From Ruminococcaceae bacterium UBA2656 (GTDB lineage Bacteria; Bacillota; Clostridia; Oscillospirales; Acutalibacteraceae): 8,583 bases of DNA. Positions 1 to 5,775 of the stretch are shown here, piece after piece. The position numbers were made by a program, and so were the translations under genes. Position 1 is the first letter of the stretch. The number at the start of each line of letters is the position of its first letter. Below the pieces are notes generated by a model. The model was not told the origin of the DNA. It saw only the letters and a program-made list of their open reading frames with translations, and ran no database searches. Location of the stretch: contig DENA01000032.1 of the NCBI GenBank assembly GCA_002359465.1, forward strand, positions 4,342-12,924, read 5' to 3'.

Positions 1-477
1 ATCTCGGCTGCGAAGGACGCGGGAAAACGCGTGATTCTGGACACGAGCGGAGCCGTGCTCAGGGAAAGCATCGCGGCGAAACCGACGATGATTAAGCCGA
101 ACGCGGATGAAATCCGTCAGCTGACGGGCGCCCCGGTTACCTCACGGGCACAGCTGCTGGAAGCGGCTCAAAAGCTTCACGACGGCGGGATTGAACTGGT
201 CGTGATCTCTCTTGGCGGAGACGGCGCGCTGGTCGTGTCGGAGGAAGGTGTTTTTCAAGGCGTCTGCCCAAAAATCGAAGTGGTCAACACCGTTGGCTGC
301 GGCGACAGCATGGTGGCGGGATTTGCGGTGGGCATGGTGCGGCATTATCCGCTGGAAGAAACCATCCGTTTCGCCCTGTCCGTCGCTTCGGCCAACGCGC
401 TCCACGAAAAGACAGGCTGTTTCCGCCAGGACGACCTTCAGAGGCTGTTGTCCGGAACGGTGGTAAAAAAACTTTAA
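1..477 (+). CDS. PfkB-family sugar-phosphate kinase (1-phosphofructokinase / tagatose-6-phosphate kinase type), 3' part
   Basis: This is the C-terminal 158 codons of a ribokinase/PfkB-superfamily kinase. The reading frame is open from the first base, so the 5' half lies left of the window. Visible motifs are IKPNADEIRQLTG (about residues 31-43 of the fragment), ISLGGDGALVV, and the family's C-terminal signature as NTVGCGDSMVAGF, whose Asp is the catalytic base and whose Gly-rich turn forms the anion hole. The 'TVGxGDSMVAGF' form is typical of the 1-phosphofructokinase/LacC branch, with Cys where Ala or Ser is more usual. These enzymes phosphorylate fructose-1-P, tagatose-6-P or fructose-6-P with ATP in the cytoplasm. 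Beside a galactosamine-phosphate deaminase, tagatose-6-P kinase is an attractive reading, but FruK cannot be excluded. It converges on the HPr gene with only 13 nt between the stop codons. Family is secure; substrate is not. Confidence 0.88.
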   Translation: MSAAKDAGKRVILDTSGAVLRESIAAKPTMIKPNADEIRQLTGAPVTSRAQLLEAAQKLHDGGIELVVISLGGDGALVVSEEGVFQGVCPKIEVVNTVGCGDSMVAGFAVGMVRHYPLEETIRFALSVASANALHEKTGCFRQDDLQRLLSGTVVKKL

Positions 478-490
478 TTCCGGAAGAACG

Positions 491-763
491 TCAATTTTCG
501 CCGAATTTCGAGTCGATCAGCGAAACCAAGGTGTCCACGGCCTTTACTTCGTCTTCCCCCTCGGCGGTGATTTCAACTTTCATGCCTTTGCTGAGGCTCA
601 GAGCCAGAATCAGGATAATGGATTTTGCGCTTGCGGATTCGCCGTCTTCCAGGCTTTTGATCGTGATCTTCGATTTGAACTGCGAGGCGCATTTCACGAA
701 GTCGGAAGCCGGGCGGGCGTGCAGCCCGGTTTTGTTGTTGATAGTTGTTTTTCTGGTATACAT
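491..763 (-). CDS. ptsH: HPr, phosphocarrier protein of the PTS
   Basis: A 90-residue HPr (usual length 85-90) that relays phosphate from Enzyme I to EIIA in the cytoplasm. The active-site loop TGLHARPA puts the phosphorylated His at residue 15, followed by Arg17 and Pro18 as in canonical HPr. The regulatory serine of Gram-positive HPr (Ser46) is present as Ser48 in SAKSII, so control by HPr kinase and CcpA is possible. The segment after it reads ILILALSLSKG rather than the usual MGVMSLG, so the CcpA/HPrK contact surface has diverged. The ATG at 763 has an excellent GGAGGA at 771-776, 7 nt upstream. It is the last gene of the operon, 143 nt after ptsI; that gap contains a strong hairpin. The ptsI-ptsH order is the reverse of the common one. 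Whether this is the main cellular HPr or a dedicated paralogue cannot be decided from this window. Confidence 0.95.
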   Translation of the reverse strand: MYTRKTTINNKTGLHARPASDFVKCASQFKSKITIKSLEDGESASAKSIILILALSLSKGMKVEITAEGEDEVKAVDTLVSLIDSKFGEN

Positions 764-819
764 AGTGAATTCCTCCGTTTTTTCTTACAGCAGCTCAATA
801 AACCAGAGAAATATCAGGA

Positions 820-854
820 TTCCTGTCTCCCCAGTAATGGCGGGGAGACAGGAA
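820..854. other. Strong stem-loop between ptsI and ptsH
   Basis: A perfect 13-bp inverted repeat (820-832 pairs with 842-854) encloses a 9-nt loop. In the operon's direction the hairpin is followed by a poorly U-rich stretch (UCCUGAUAUUUCUC), so it looks more like an mRNA-processing or stabilising element, or a leaky terminator, than a full one. On the + strand it is followed by AGTTTTATT, a better terminator tail, and could stop transcripts running out of the convergent kinase gene through ptsH. It lies 57 nt upstream of the HPr start codon. Confidence 0.7.
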
Positions 855-906
855 AGTTTTATTGAAACTGCCATAGTGATTAAATTTCCGTAAGTTGAAT
901 GGACAT

Positions 907-2631
907 TCAGGCAAGAATGTCTTTCAGAGAGTCGTTCAGATATTGTTCCACTTCCTGCGCTGTGGAAAGGGAGAGCGCTTTGGCGGCGATTTCCTCAGCT
1001 TTTTTCATCGGCAGCTCATTCACCAGTTTCCTGGTCTGGGCGACGGAGGAAATGCTCATGCTCAGTTTTCGCACGCCCAATCCGATCAGGACGGCGGCGC
1101 CGAGGCGGTCGCCTCCCAGCTCCCCGCAGACGCAGATGGGTTTGCTGTTTTTGATAAACATATCGGCGGCGTGCTTCACAAGGCGGAAAAGCGCCGGGCT
1201 GTAGCTCTGGTAATACCGGCTGACGGCGGGGTTCAGCCGGTCGACCGCCATGGTGTACTGGCAGAGGTCATTGGTACCGATGCTTGCAAAGTCGACTTCC
1301 TGTGCCGCGAAATCCGCCATAAGCGCAATAGAGGGGATTTCAATCATAATGCCGATTTTTACGTCGGGCGAAAAGGAAACACCCTCTGCGGTAAGTTCCT
1401 CTTTTACATCGGAAACGACCTGCTTGGCGTGGCGGATATCATCCATGCTGCCGACCATGGGAAACATGATCCACAGGTTGCCGTAAACGGACGCGCGGAG
1501 CGCGGCGCGAAGCTGCGTCCGAAAAATGCCGGGCCTGTCAAAGCAGAGTCGGAGGGCGCGGTTCCCCAAAAACGGATTTTCTTCATGGGGAAGATTCAGG
1601 CAGTCGAGCTTTTTGTCCCCGCCCACATCCAGTGTGCGCAGCGTTACCGGCCGATTCCCGAATTTGGTAAGAACCATGCGGTAAATTTCAAACTGCTCGT
1701 CTTCGGTAGGGAGGGTGTCCCGTCCCAGATACAGAAATTCCGTGCGGAACAGGCCGACGCCGTCGGTACATTTTGAACCTTCGAGTTCCTGTTCGCCGAC
1801 TGACGCCAGATTGAGTTCAATGTCAACCCGCACCCCGTCGGGGGTAACGGCTTCTTTCTCCATAAAGGCGTGAAGCTGTGTCTGCCGGGCGGCGAACTGG
1901 CGGCGTTTTTCAGCGCAGTCGGCCAGCTGCTGCTCCGTGGGGCGGGTGATCACCTCGCCCGTCAGCGCGTCGACAATGACCGTTTCCCCCTGTGTAAAGC
2001 GCTCCATTGCCTTTTCAACGCCCAGAATGGCGGGAATCCCGTAGCTTCTGGCAATAATAGCCGAATGGGACGTACTTCCGCCGATCTCCGTTACGATGGC
2101 CAAAACATTTTCCCTGTCCAGGGTGGCGGTGTCGGAAGGGAGCAGATCATGGACGACAATGACGGCGGGGGAGGGAAGCGAGGAAAGATTTTTTTCCGGA
2201 ACGCCGTTCCATACGCGGATCAGGCGCGTTTTTACGTCCCGGATGTCCGATGCGCGTTCTTTGATGAGCGGGTCGGGAGATTTGCCGAGAATTTTTGCGT
2301 ACTTTTCATAAACTTCGTCAATGGCGCGGTCCGGCGAGCAGCGCTCCTGCTCAATCAGTTCACGGATGTCGCCGTCCATCGCCTCGTCAAATAAAATATC
2401 AATATGCGCGGTGAAAATTTTTGCCTTTTCAAGGTCGGAAGCCGCCAGCCGCGCCCGGATGGTTTCCAGTTCATTGCACGCATTATGCCTCGCGGCTTCA
2501 TAATCACCGATTGCCCGACCGACCGCGTTTTCTTCAATCTGGATATCGCTGACAGCGGCGGTGAAAGGCTGGTACAGGAAAACAGGGCCGGCCGCAATGC
2601 CTCTTGAAACGGGATTGCCATGATAGTTCAT
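907..2631 (-). CDS. ptsI: PTS Enzyme I (phosphoenolpyruvate-protein phosphotransferase)
   Basis: A full-length 574-residue Enzyme I, the cytoplasmic enzyme that takes phosphate from PEP and passes it to HPr. Domains in order are the N-terminal PEP-utiliser/HPr-binding region (about 1-140), the phosphohistidine domain (about 145-230) with GGSTSHSAIIAR, and the PEP-binding TIM barrel (about 255-540). Key residues fall at the same numbers as in E. coli EI: phospho-acceptor His189, Arg296 (LFRTEFL), Arg332 (LRTLDVGGDK), Glu431 (MIEIPS), Asn454/Asp455 (GTNDL), Arg465 and the catalytic Cys502 (VCGELGGD). All are intact, so it should be active. The ATG at 2631 has AGGAGG at 2642-2647, 10 nt upstream. 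The gene follows EIIA after 39 nt that hold a terminator-like hairpin, and precedes ptsH by 143 nt. It is unusual to find it as the penultimate gene of a sugar-specific operon. Confidence 0.97.
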   Translation of the reverse strand: MNYHGNPVSRGIAAGPVFLYQPFTAAVSDIQIEENAVGRAIGDYEAARHNACNELETIRARLAASDLEKAKIFTAHIDILFDEAMDGDIRELIEQERCSPDRAIDEVYEKYAKILGKSPDPLIKERASDIRDVKTRLIRVWNGVPEKNLSSLPSPAVIVVHDLLPSDTATLDRENVLAIVTEIGGSTSHSAIIARSYGIPAILGVEKAMERFTQGETVIVDALTGEVITRPTEQQLADCAEKRRQFAARQTQLHAFMEKEAVTPDGVRVDIELNLASVGEQELEGSKCTDGVGLFRTEFLYLGRDTLPTEDEQFEIYRMVLTKFGNRPVTLRTLDVGGDKKLDCLNLPHEENPFLGNRALRLCFDRPGIFRTQLRAALRASVYGNLWIMFPMVGSMDDIRHAKQVVSDVKEELTAEGVSFSPDVKIGIMIEIPSIALMADFAAQEVDFASIGTNDLCQYTMAVDRLNPAVSRYYQSYSPALFRLVKHAADMFIKNSKPICVCGELGGDRLGAAVLIGLGVRKLSMSISSVAQTRKLVNELPMKKAEEIAAKALSLSTAQEVEQYLNDSLKDILA

Positions 2632-2647
2632 ATGGTTTAAGCCTCCT

Positions 2648-2688
2648 AAAAAAACATCGGAAGGGTTCGGCTATATCCCGTCTTCCGA
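2648..2688 (-). terminator. Terminator-like hairpin (possible attenuator) at the EIIA/ptsI junction
   Basis: In the operon's RNA, a 7-bp stem (UCGGAAG, 2688-2682, with CUUCCGA, 2663-2657) can extend inward by two G-C pairs past a 2-nt bulge. It is followed by UG and then seven U (2654-2648). The 5' arm lies in the last codons of EIIA and the U run directly abuts the AGGAGG of ptsI. A competing pairing, UUCGG (2689-2685) with CCGAA (2670-2666), would disrupt the stem. Since ptsI and ptsH lie downstream on the same strand with no obvious promoter of their own, it is probably a leaky terminator setting their read-through level. The loop is long (about 11-18 nt), which lowers certainty. Confidence 0.55.
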
Positions 2689-3096
2689 AGGGCTGATTTG
2701 CGGTTTTATCTTTTTTTTGAACTGCTTAATGCCGATTGCGCCCATTTCCATTGCGTTCTCAACATATTCCTCCAAGGTTGGTTTCTCTTCCAGCAGAACA
2801 GAAGTGACCATTGGCATATTTGCGCCGGAAATGACTTCGATCGCTTTATCCGGGAAATCGCTTTTCAGCGTGACGGCGGTCTTGAAGGGAGATCCGCCCG
2901 CAAGATCCACTAAAACCAAAATTTCATTGCCAAGTGTTCCCATAGCCTTCCGGAGCTTGTCGGAAAGTGTGTCGACACTGTCTTCCTCCAGAAAATCCAC
3001 GCCCACAAAATTGTCCTTTGGACCTACAATCAGCCGGGACGCACTCATCATTCCGGTGGCAAAGCTGCCGTGTCCGGTTATCAATACTCCGATCAT
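2671..3096 (-). CDS. PTS mannose-family EIIA component
   Basis: A 141-residue cytoplasmic EIIA of the mannose/sorbose/N-acetylgalactosamine PTS family, accepting phosphate from HPr and giving it to EIIB. The N-terminus MIGVLITGHGSFATG is diagnostic and puts the phosphorylated His at residue 9 (His10 in E. coli ManX). Further family motifs are LVDLAGGSPF (about 62-71) and SGANMPMV (about 90-97). The C-terminus is a short charged tail without a fused EIIB domain; EIIB is a separate gene at the operon's front. The reading frame stays open up to 3231 inside the preceding gene, but that 45-residue extension has no family similarity. The ATG at 3096 has AGGAG at 3108-3112, so I take that start. It lies 94 nt after the deaminase gene, with a small hairpin in the gap. 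Such split EIIA genes occur in aga/sorbose-type operons; the sugar cannot be read from EIIA alone. Confidence 0.95.
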   Translation of the reverse strand: MIGVLITGHGSFATGMMSASRLIVGPKDNFVGVDFLEEDSVDTLSDKLRKAMGTLGNEILVLVDLAGGSPFKTAVTLKSDFPDKAIEVISGANMPMVTSVLLEEKPTLEEYVENAMEMGAIGIKQFKKKIKPQISPSEDGI

Positions 3097-3135
3097 TGTT
3101 CTGTTTACTCCTTTTTTACAAGCAAATCTATCCTG

Positions 3136-3154
3136 CAGGCGATTTCGTCGCCTG
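3136..3154 (-). other. Small perfect stem-loop between the deaminase gene and EIIA
   Basis: A 7-bp perfect inverted repeat, CAGGCGA (3136-3142) with TCGCCTG (3148-3154), encloses a 5-nt loop. No U run follows in the operon's direction, so it is not a standard terminator. It sits about 40 nt upstream of the EIIA start and may affect mRNA processing or stability. The role is inferred only from structure and position. Confidence 0.5.
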
Positions 3155-3190
3155 ATTTCTTCTAATATAAAGGGGAGCCTAATTTTATTT

Positions 3191-3958
3191 TTACAAGATC
3201 CCCGATGCGGCGTCCCGATCCAAAACCACAATCCCGTTGTCCAGCAGCTGCATCACCGTGGCCGGCAGCATGGGCGTCGGTTTGCTTTGACAGATTTTCT
3301 TCACGATATCCGCCTTGGCTTTACCGCCCGCCTGCAAGATGACCTGTTTTGCATCGAACATATGGCGGATTCCCAGAGTAATTCCCCTGGACAGCCGGAT
3401 CGGCTTTGAAAAATATTTCTGCCCCACATTTTGGGTCACAGGGTCAAGAATAACGATTTTTGCGTAGCTTTCAAAAGAAGAGCCCGGCTCGTTCAGACCG
3501 AGGTGGCCGTTCATTCCCAGTCCTAAAAGCATCAGGTCAATCCCATGGTTTTCAAAAATAAACCGGTCGATTTTTTTACATTCATCTTCCAGATTTTCTG
3601 CGTGAATATCAAATAAGTGAATCCTGTTGTCATCTATATGAAGCGGCCCGTAAAAATTTCTAACCATAAACGCGGTGCAGTTTTCGGATTCGTCTTCCAA
3701 ATCCAGCCACTCGTCCAGAGCTACAAAATTCGCATGGCTGAAGTCCGTTTCGCCGGAATCCGAGCGTTCCTTCAGAATCTGATAGGTCCTTACCGCGGTA
3801 TTTCCCGCAGGCAGACACAGGAGCAGATCCGGCTTGGCTTTTACGGCCCCGCATATCAGGTCCGCGCACTGCCGCGACATTGCTTCATAGTCGTCGCAAA
3901 TGATTGTTTTTGGAGGTTTAGCCATCTTTGTGCTGTTGCAGGTTTCCTGTAAATTCAT
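3191..3958 (-). CDS. AgaI/NagB-family hexosamine-6-phosphate deaminase/isomerase, probably galactosamine-6-phosphate
   Basis: About 255 residues of the NagB/6-phosphogluconolactonase superfamily. Cytoplasmic members open the sugar ring and remove ammonia, giving a ketohexose-6-phosphate. Visible motifs are CLPAGNTAVRTYQIL (phosphate-binding loop, about 49-63), FVALDEWLDL (NagB's DEY-like region, about 79-88), GLGMNGHLGLNEPGSSF (about 147-163) and RGITLG (about 192-197). NagB enzymes have Asp in the GxGxDGH motif (Asp141 in E. coli); here it is Asn, as I recall for E. coli AgaI (GLGKNGHLGLNEPG). The 'DEW' and 'GHLGLNEPG' forms also fit AgaI better. Two ATGs are adjacent (3961 and 3958). GGAGGA at 3966-3971 is 4 nt from the first but 7 nt from the second, so I chose 3958. 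The gene lies between EIID and EIIA, and EIIB-C-D plus this enzyme matches an amino-sugar uptake operon. Galactosamine-6-P to tagatose-6-P is the best guess; another amino sugar phosphate is possible. Confidence 0.85.
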   Translation of the reverse strand: MNLQETCNSTKMAKPPKTIICDDYEAMSRQCADLICGAVKAKPDLLLCLPAGNTAVRTYQILKERSDSGETDFSHANFVALDEWLDLEDESENCTAFMVRNFYGPLHIDDNRIHLFDIHAENLEDECKKIDRFIFENHGIDLMLLGLGMNGHLGLNEPGSSFESYAKIVILDPVTQNVGQKYFSKPIRLSRGITLGIRHMFDAKQVILQAGGKAKADIVKKICQSKPTPMLPATVMQLLDNGIVVLDRDAASGIL

Positions 3959-4040
3959 CATTGAATCCTCCGTAATAAGCCGCCGGCCATACCCTTATGC
4001 GGCAAACGAACGGCTTCGGCAATAATTTCGACAAAACCAT

Positions 4041-4083
4041 AAAAGTGAAATGGGGTACAGTTCACTGTACCCCCAACACTTTT
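4041..4083 (-). terminator. Long two-part hairpin after EIID (attenuator or mRNA-stabilising stem)
   Basis: An inner perfect 9-bp stem, GGGGTACAG (4052-4060) with CTGTACCCC (4065-4073) and a TTCA loop, is flanked by an outer 7-bp stem, AAAAGTG (4041-4047) with CACTTTT (4077-4083), across a small internal loop. It begins 7 nt after the EIID stop codon. In the operon's direction the inner stem is followed by AUUUCACUUUU, so it can work as a leaky terminator whose U-rich tail is the outer arm, or as a 3'-end block protecting the EIIB-C-D message. The arrangement is nearly symmetrical, so it may act in both directions. Confidence 0.6.
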
Positions 4084-4089
4084 GCAAAA

Positions 4090-4893
4090 TTAAAGGATAC
4101 CCATGAAAGAGAGAAGAATAGCAAGGCCGAAAGTGCATGCAATCAGAACGACCGGGCTCATTTTCTTCTTCTTTAAGAAGAAATACATCAGTAATGTATA
4201 CGTAAACGGCAGGATGTTCGGGAAGATCTTATCAAGAAAATCTTTCTGAATAGAAACGGTTTTTGCTGCGTTTACCACAATTTCCGGCAGCAGAGAAATA
4301 TGCACATAGGATGCAATCAGTCCGCCGATTACCGTTACGCCAAGAATTGTGGCTGCCTTTGAAATAATTCCCGAGTATTCCCGCAGCGTATCCACTGCTT
4401 TCAGACCGAGATTATAGCCTGCATGGGTCCATGCGATACGGAGGAGGAAGATGGTCAGATAAACGGCGAAGAAAATCAGCGGCCCGACAATACTGCCGCC
4501 CATTGCCATGGAAGCGGTGATGCCCGCGACGATGGGCAGAAGGGTAAACCAGAAAATAGCGTCGCCAATACCGGCGAGCGGTGCGAACAGCGCTACCTTC
4601 AGGCCCTTGATTGTGCTTCTGTCTTCTTTGGCTTCTTCCAGAGAGACCAGAAGGCCCATTAAAAAGCCGACCAGGTTCGGATGCGTGTTGATGAATTCAA
4701 GGTTGTCGGTCATAGCGGCGGACAAGCCCTCTTTATCGTCCTTATAGATCTTTTTAAGGCACTGCATCTGCGCCAGCAAAAAGCCGCCGCTCTGCATTCT
4801 TTCATAGTTAAAACTGGCCTGCAGAAGGGATGAACGCCAGCCAAGCTTTGTTATATCCTTTTTGGTCAATACCTTATTTTCAGATTCCTTCAT
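4090..4893 (-). CDS. PTS mannose-family EIID membrane component
   Basis: A 267-residue EIID of the mannose/sorbose/GalNAc PTS family; with EIIC it forms the membrane sugar channel. The N-terminal cytoplasmic region has LTKKDITKLGWRSSLLQASFNYERMQSGGF (given as family pattern from about residue 9), then HPNLVGFLMGLLVSLEE (about 71-87), and the characteristic APLAGIGDAIFWFTLLP (about 104-120). Hydrophobic segments follow at about 113-131, 136-153, 180-204 and 248-266; a KKKKMSP stretch near 241-247 fits a cytoplasmic loop before the last helix. An in-frame ATG at 4902 is directly adjacent to the AAGGAG at 4903-4908, too close to be used; the ATG at 4893 is 9 nt away and is chosen. This start overlaps the end of EIIC by 14 nt, which suggests translational coupling and fits the 1:1 need for the two proteins. 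Confidence 0.95.
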   Translation of the reverse strand: MKESENKVLTKKDITKLGWRSSLLQASFNYERMQSGGFLLAQMQCLKKIYKDDKEGLSAAMTDNLEFINTHPNLVGFLMGLLVSLEEAKEDRSTIKGLKVALFAPLAGIGDAIFWFTLLPIVAGITASMAMGGSIVGPLIFFAVYLTIFLLRIAWTHAGYNLGLKAVDTLREYSGIISKAATILGVTVIGGLIASYVHISLLPEIVVNAAKTVSIQKDFLDKIFPNILPFTYTLLMYFFLKKKKMSPVVLIACTFGLAILLSFMGIL

Positions 4894-5683
4894 CGCCGTC
4901 ATCTCCTTCTTCTACCGACATAACACCGGTTTCTCTTGCGGTTTTTCTGCGGTTATTCTCGCTATTGAATACAATCAGCGCCATGGCCATGCCAACGACG
5001 GCGACCGGCAGCAAATTTGAAAAAGGAATAAAGCTTGCAATTACAAAGCCTATAATAAGGAAAGGAACAAATTCGCCCTTCAGCATAACCTTCAGCAGCA
5101 TGCCGAAGCCGACTGCCGGAAGAATGCCGCCCGCAATTTCAAAACCGTGTGTCAGCCATGCGGGCATCGCTTTTACCAGCGCCTGCATCGCGTCCTGTGC
5201 AACATAGGCGCAGAGGAAAACGACAATTCCGTAGGTAACGGCGACGATGCCGGTTGTCAGTATGTTTAATTTCAAAAGGCTCTTGCCGTCCGCTTCTTCG
5301 GCGTACTTGTCAGCTCTCTTCATAAAGAGTGAGAAGCTGGAATAGTAGAACAGAATGATGTACTGCATCAGGAAACTGAACGGAAGCGCAAGACCGATTG
5401 CCGTGGCAGGATCTTTTCCTGTCGTGTAGGCGATGACAGTCGTCATAACGCCGGCCAGAACAGGGTTTGGCGGCTGTGTGCCGCCGGCGGGTGTAAGTCC
5501 CGCGAACGCAAGCTCCGTCAATCCGCCTGCCATCAGGCCGAGCGGGACGTTGCCCAGAATAATGCCGGTAAGAGTACAAACGATGATCGGCCGGAAAATA
5601 AATAAAGCCTCAAGCCAGAAATCAACGCCAACTATAATTGCCATAATAGCGAGCGCAATGCCTTGAGCTAAAGTGATTGCCAT
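4880..5683 (-). CDS. PTS mannose-family EIIC membrane component
   Basis: A 267-residue EIIC, the partner of EIID in the membrane sugar channel of the mannose/sorbose/GalNAc family. It is strongly hydrophobic, with segments at about 8-20, 33-62, 75-90, 95-120, 140-165, 183-200 and 207-238. Family-typical stretches are LTGIILGNVPLGLMAGGLTE (about 38-57) and PAGGTQPPNPVLAGVM (about 65-80), the conserved GG-x-PPNP-like region. The C-terminus is a charged, acidic tail (EEGDDGDEGI) that overlaps the EIID start. The frame also begins with a TTG at 5713, but no ribosome binding site precedes it. The ATG at 5683 has AAGGGGG at 5692-5698, 8 nt upstream, and gives the family's usual MxITLxQ-like N-terminus. 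The 92-nt gap to EIIB contains an unexplained purine-only run. Substrate within the family cannot be fixed by eye. Confidence 0.95.
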   Translation of the reverse strand: MAITLAQGIALAIMAIIVGVDFWLEALFIFRPIIVCTLTGIILGNVPLGLMAGGLTELAFAGLTPAGGTQPPNPVLAGVMTTVIAYTTGKDPATAIGLALPFSFLMQYIILFYYSSFSLFMKRADKYAEEADGKSLLKLNILTTGIVAVTYGIVVFLCAYVAQDAMQALVKAMPAWLTHGFEIAGGILPAVGFGMLLKVMLKGEFVPFLIIGFVIASFIPFSNLLPVAVVGMAMALIVFNSENNRRKTARETGVMSVEEGDDGDEGI

Positions 5684-5775
5684 TGATTTTTCCCCCTTTA
5701 TTCTTGTTTCCAAAGTTTCGCTATACCTTTAAAATACCGGATTGTGCTGCCGAGCCCCCCTTCTCCTCCTGTAAA

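Noticed and set aside
895..1776. Long + strand open frame (293 codons) opposite ptsI
   Set aside because: It is the antisense shadow of ptsI, whose - strand frame has every Enzyme I catalytic residue. The + frame has a low-complexity His/Gln/Gly composition, no family motif and no ribosome binding site.
1870..2394. + strand open frame opposite the N-terminal half of ptsI
   Set aside because: Antisense shadow; no recognisable domain and the opposite strand is clearly coding.
3097..3231. Upstream extension of the EIIA reading frame
   Set aside because: The extra 45 residues overlap the deaminase gene's end, have no EIIA similarity, and the ATG at 3096 has its own ribosome binding site and gives the canonical MIGVLITGHG start.
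5684..5713. TTG start for EIIC at 5713
   Set aside because: No Shine-Dalgarno precedes it, while the ATG at 5683 has AAGGGGG at 8 nt and yields the usual N-terminus.
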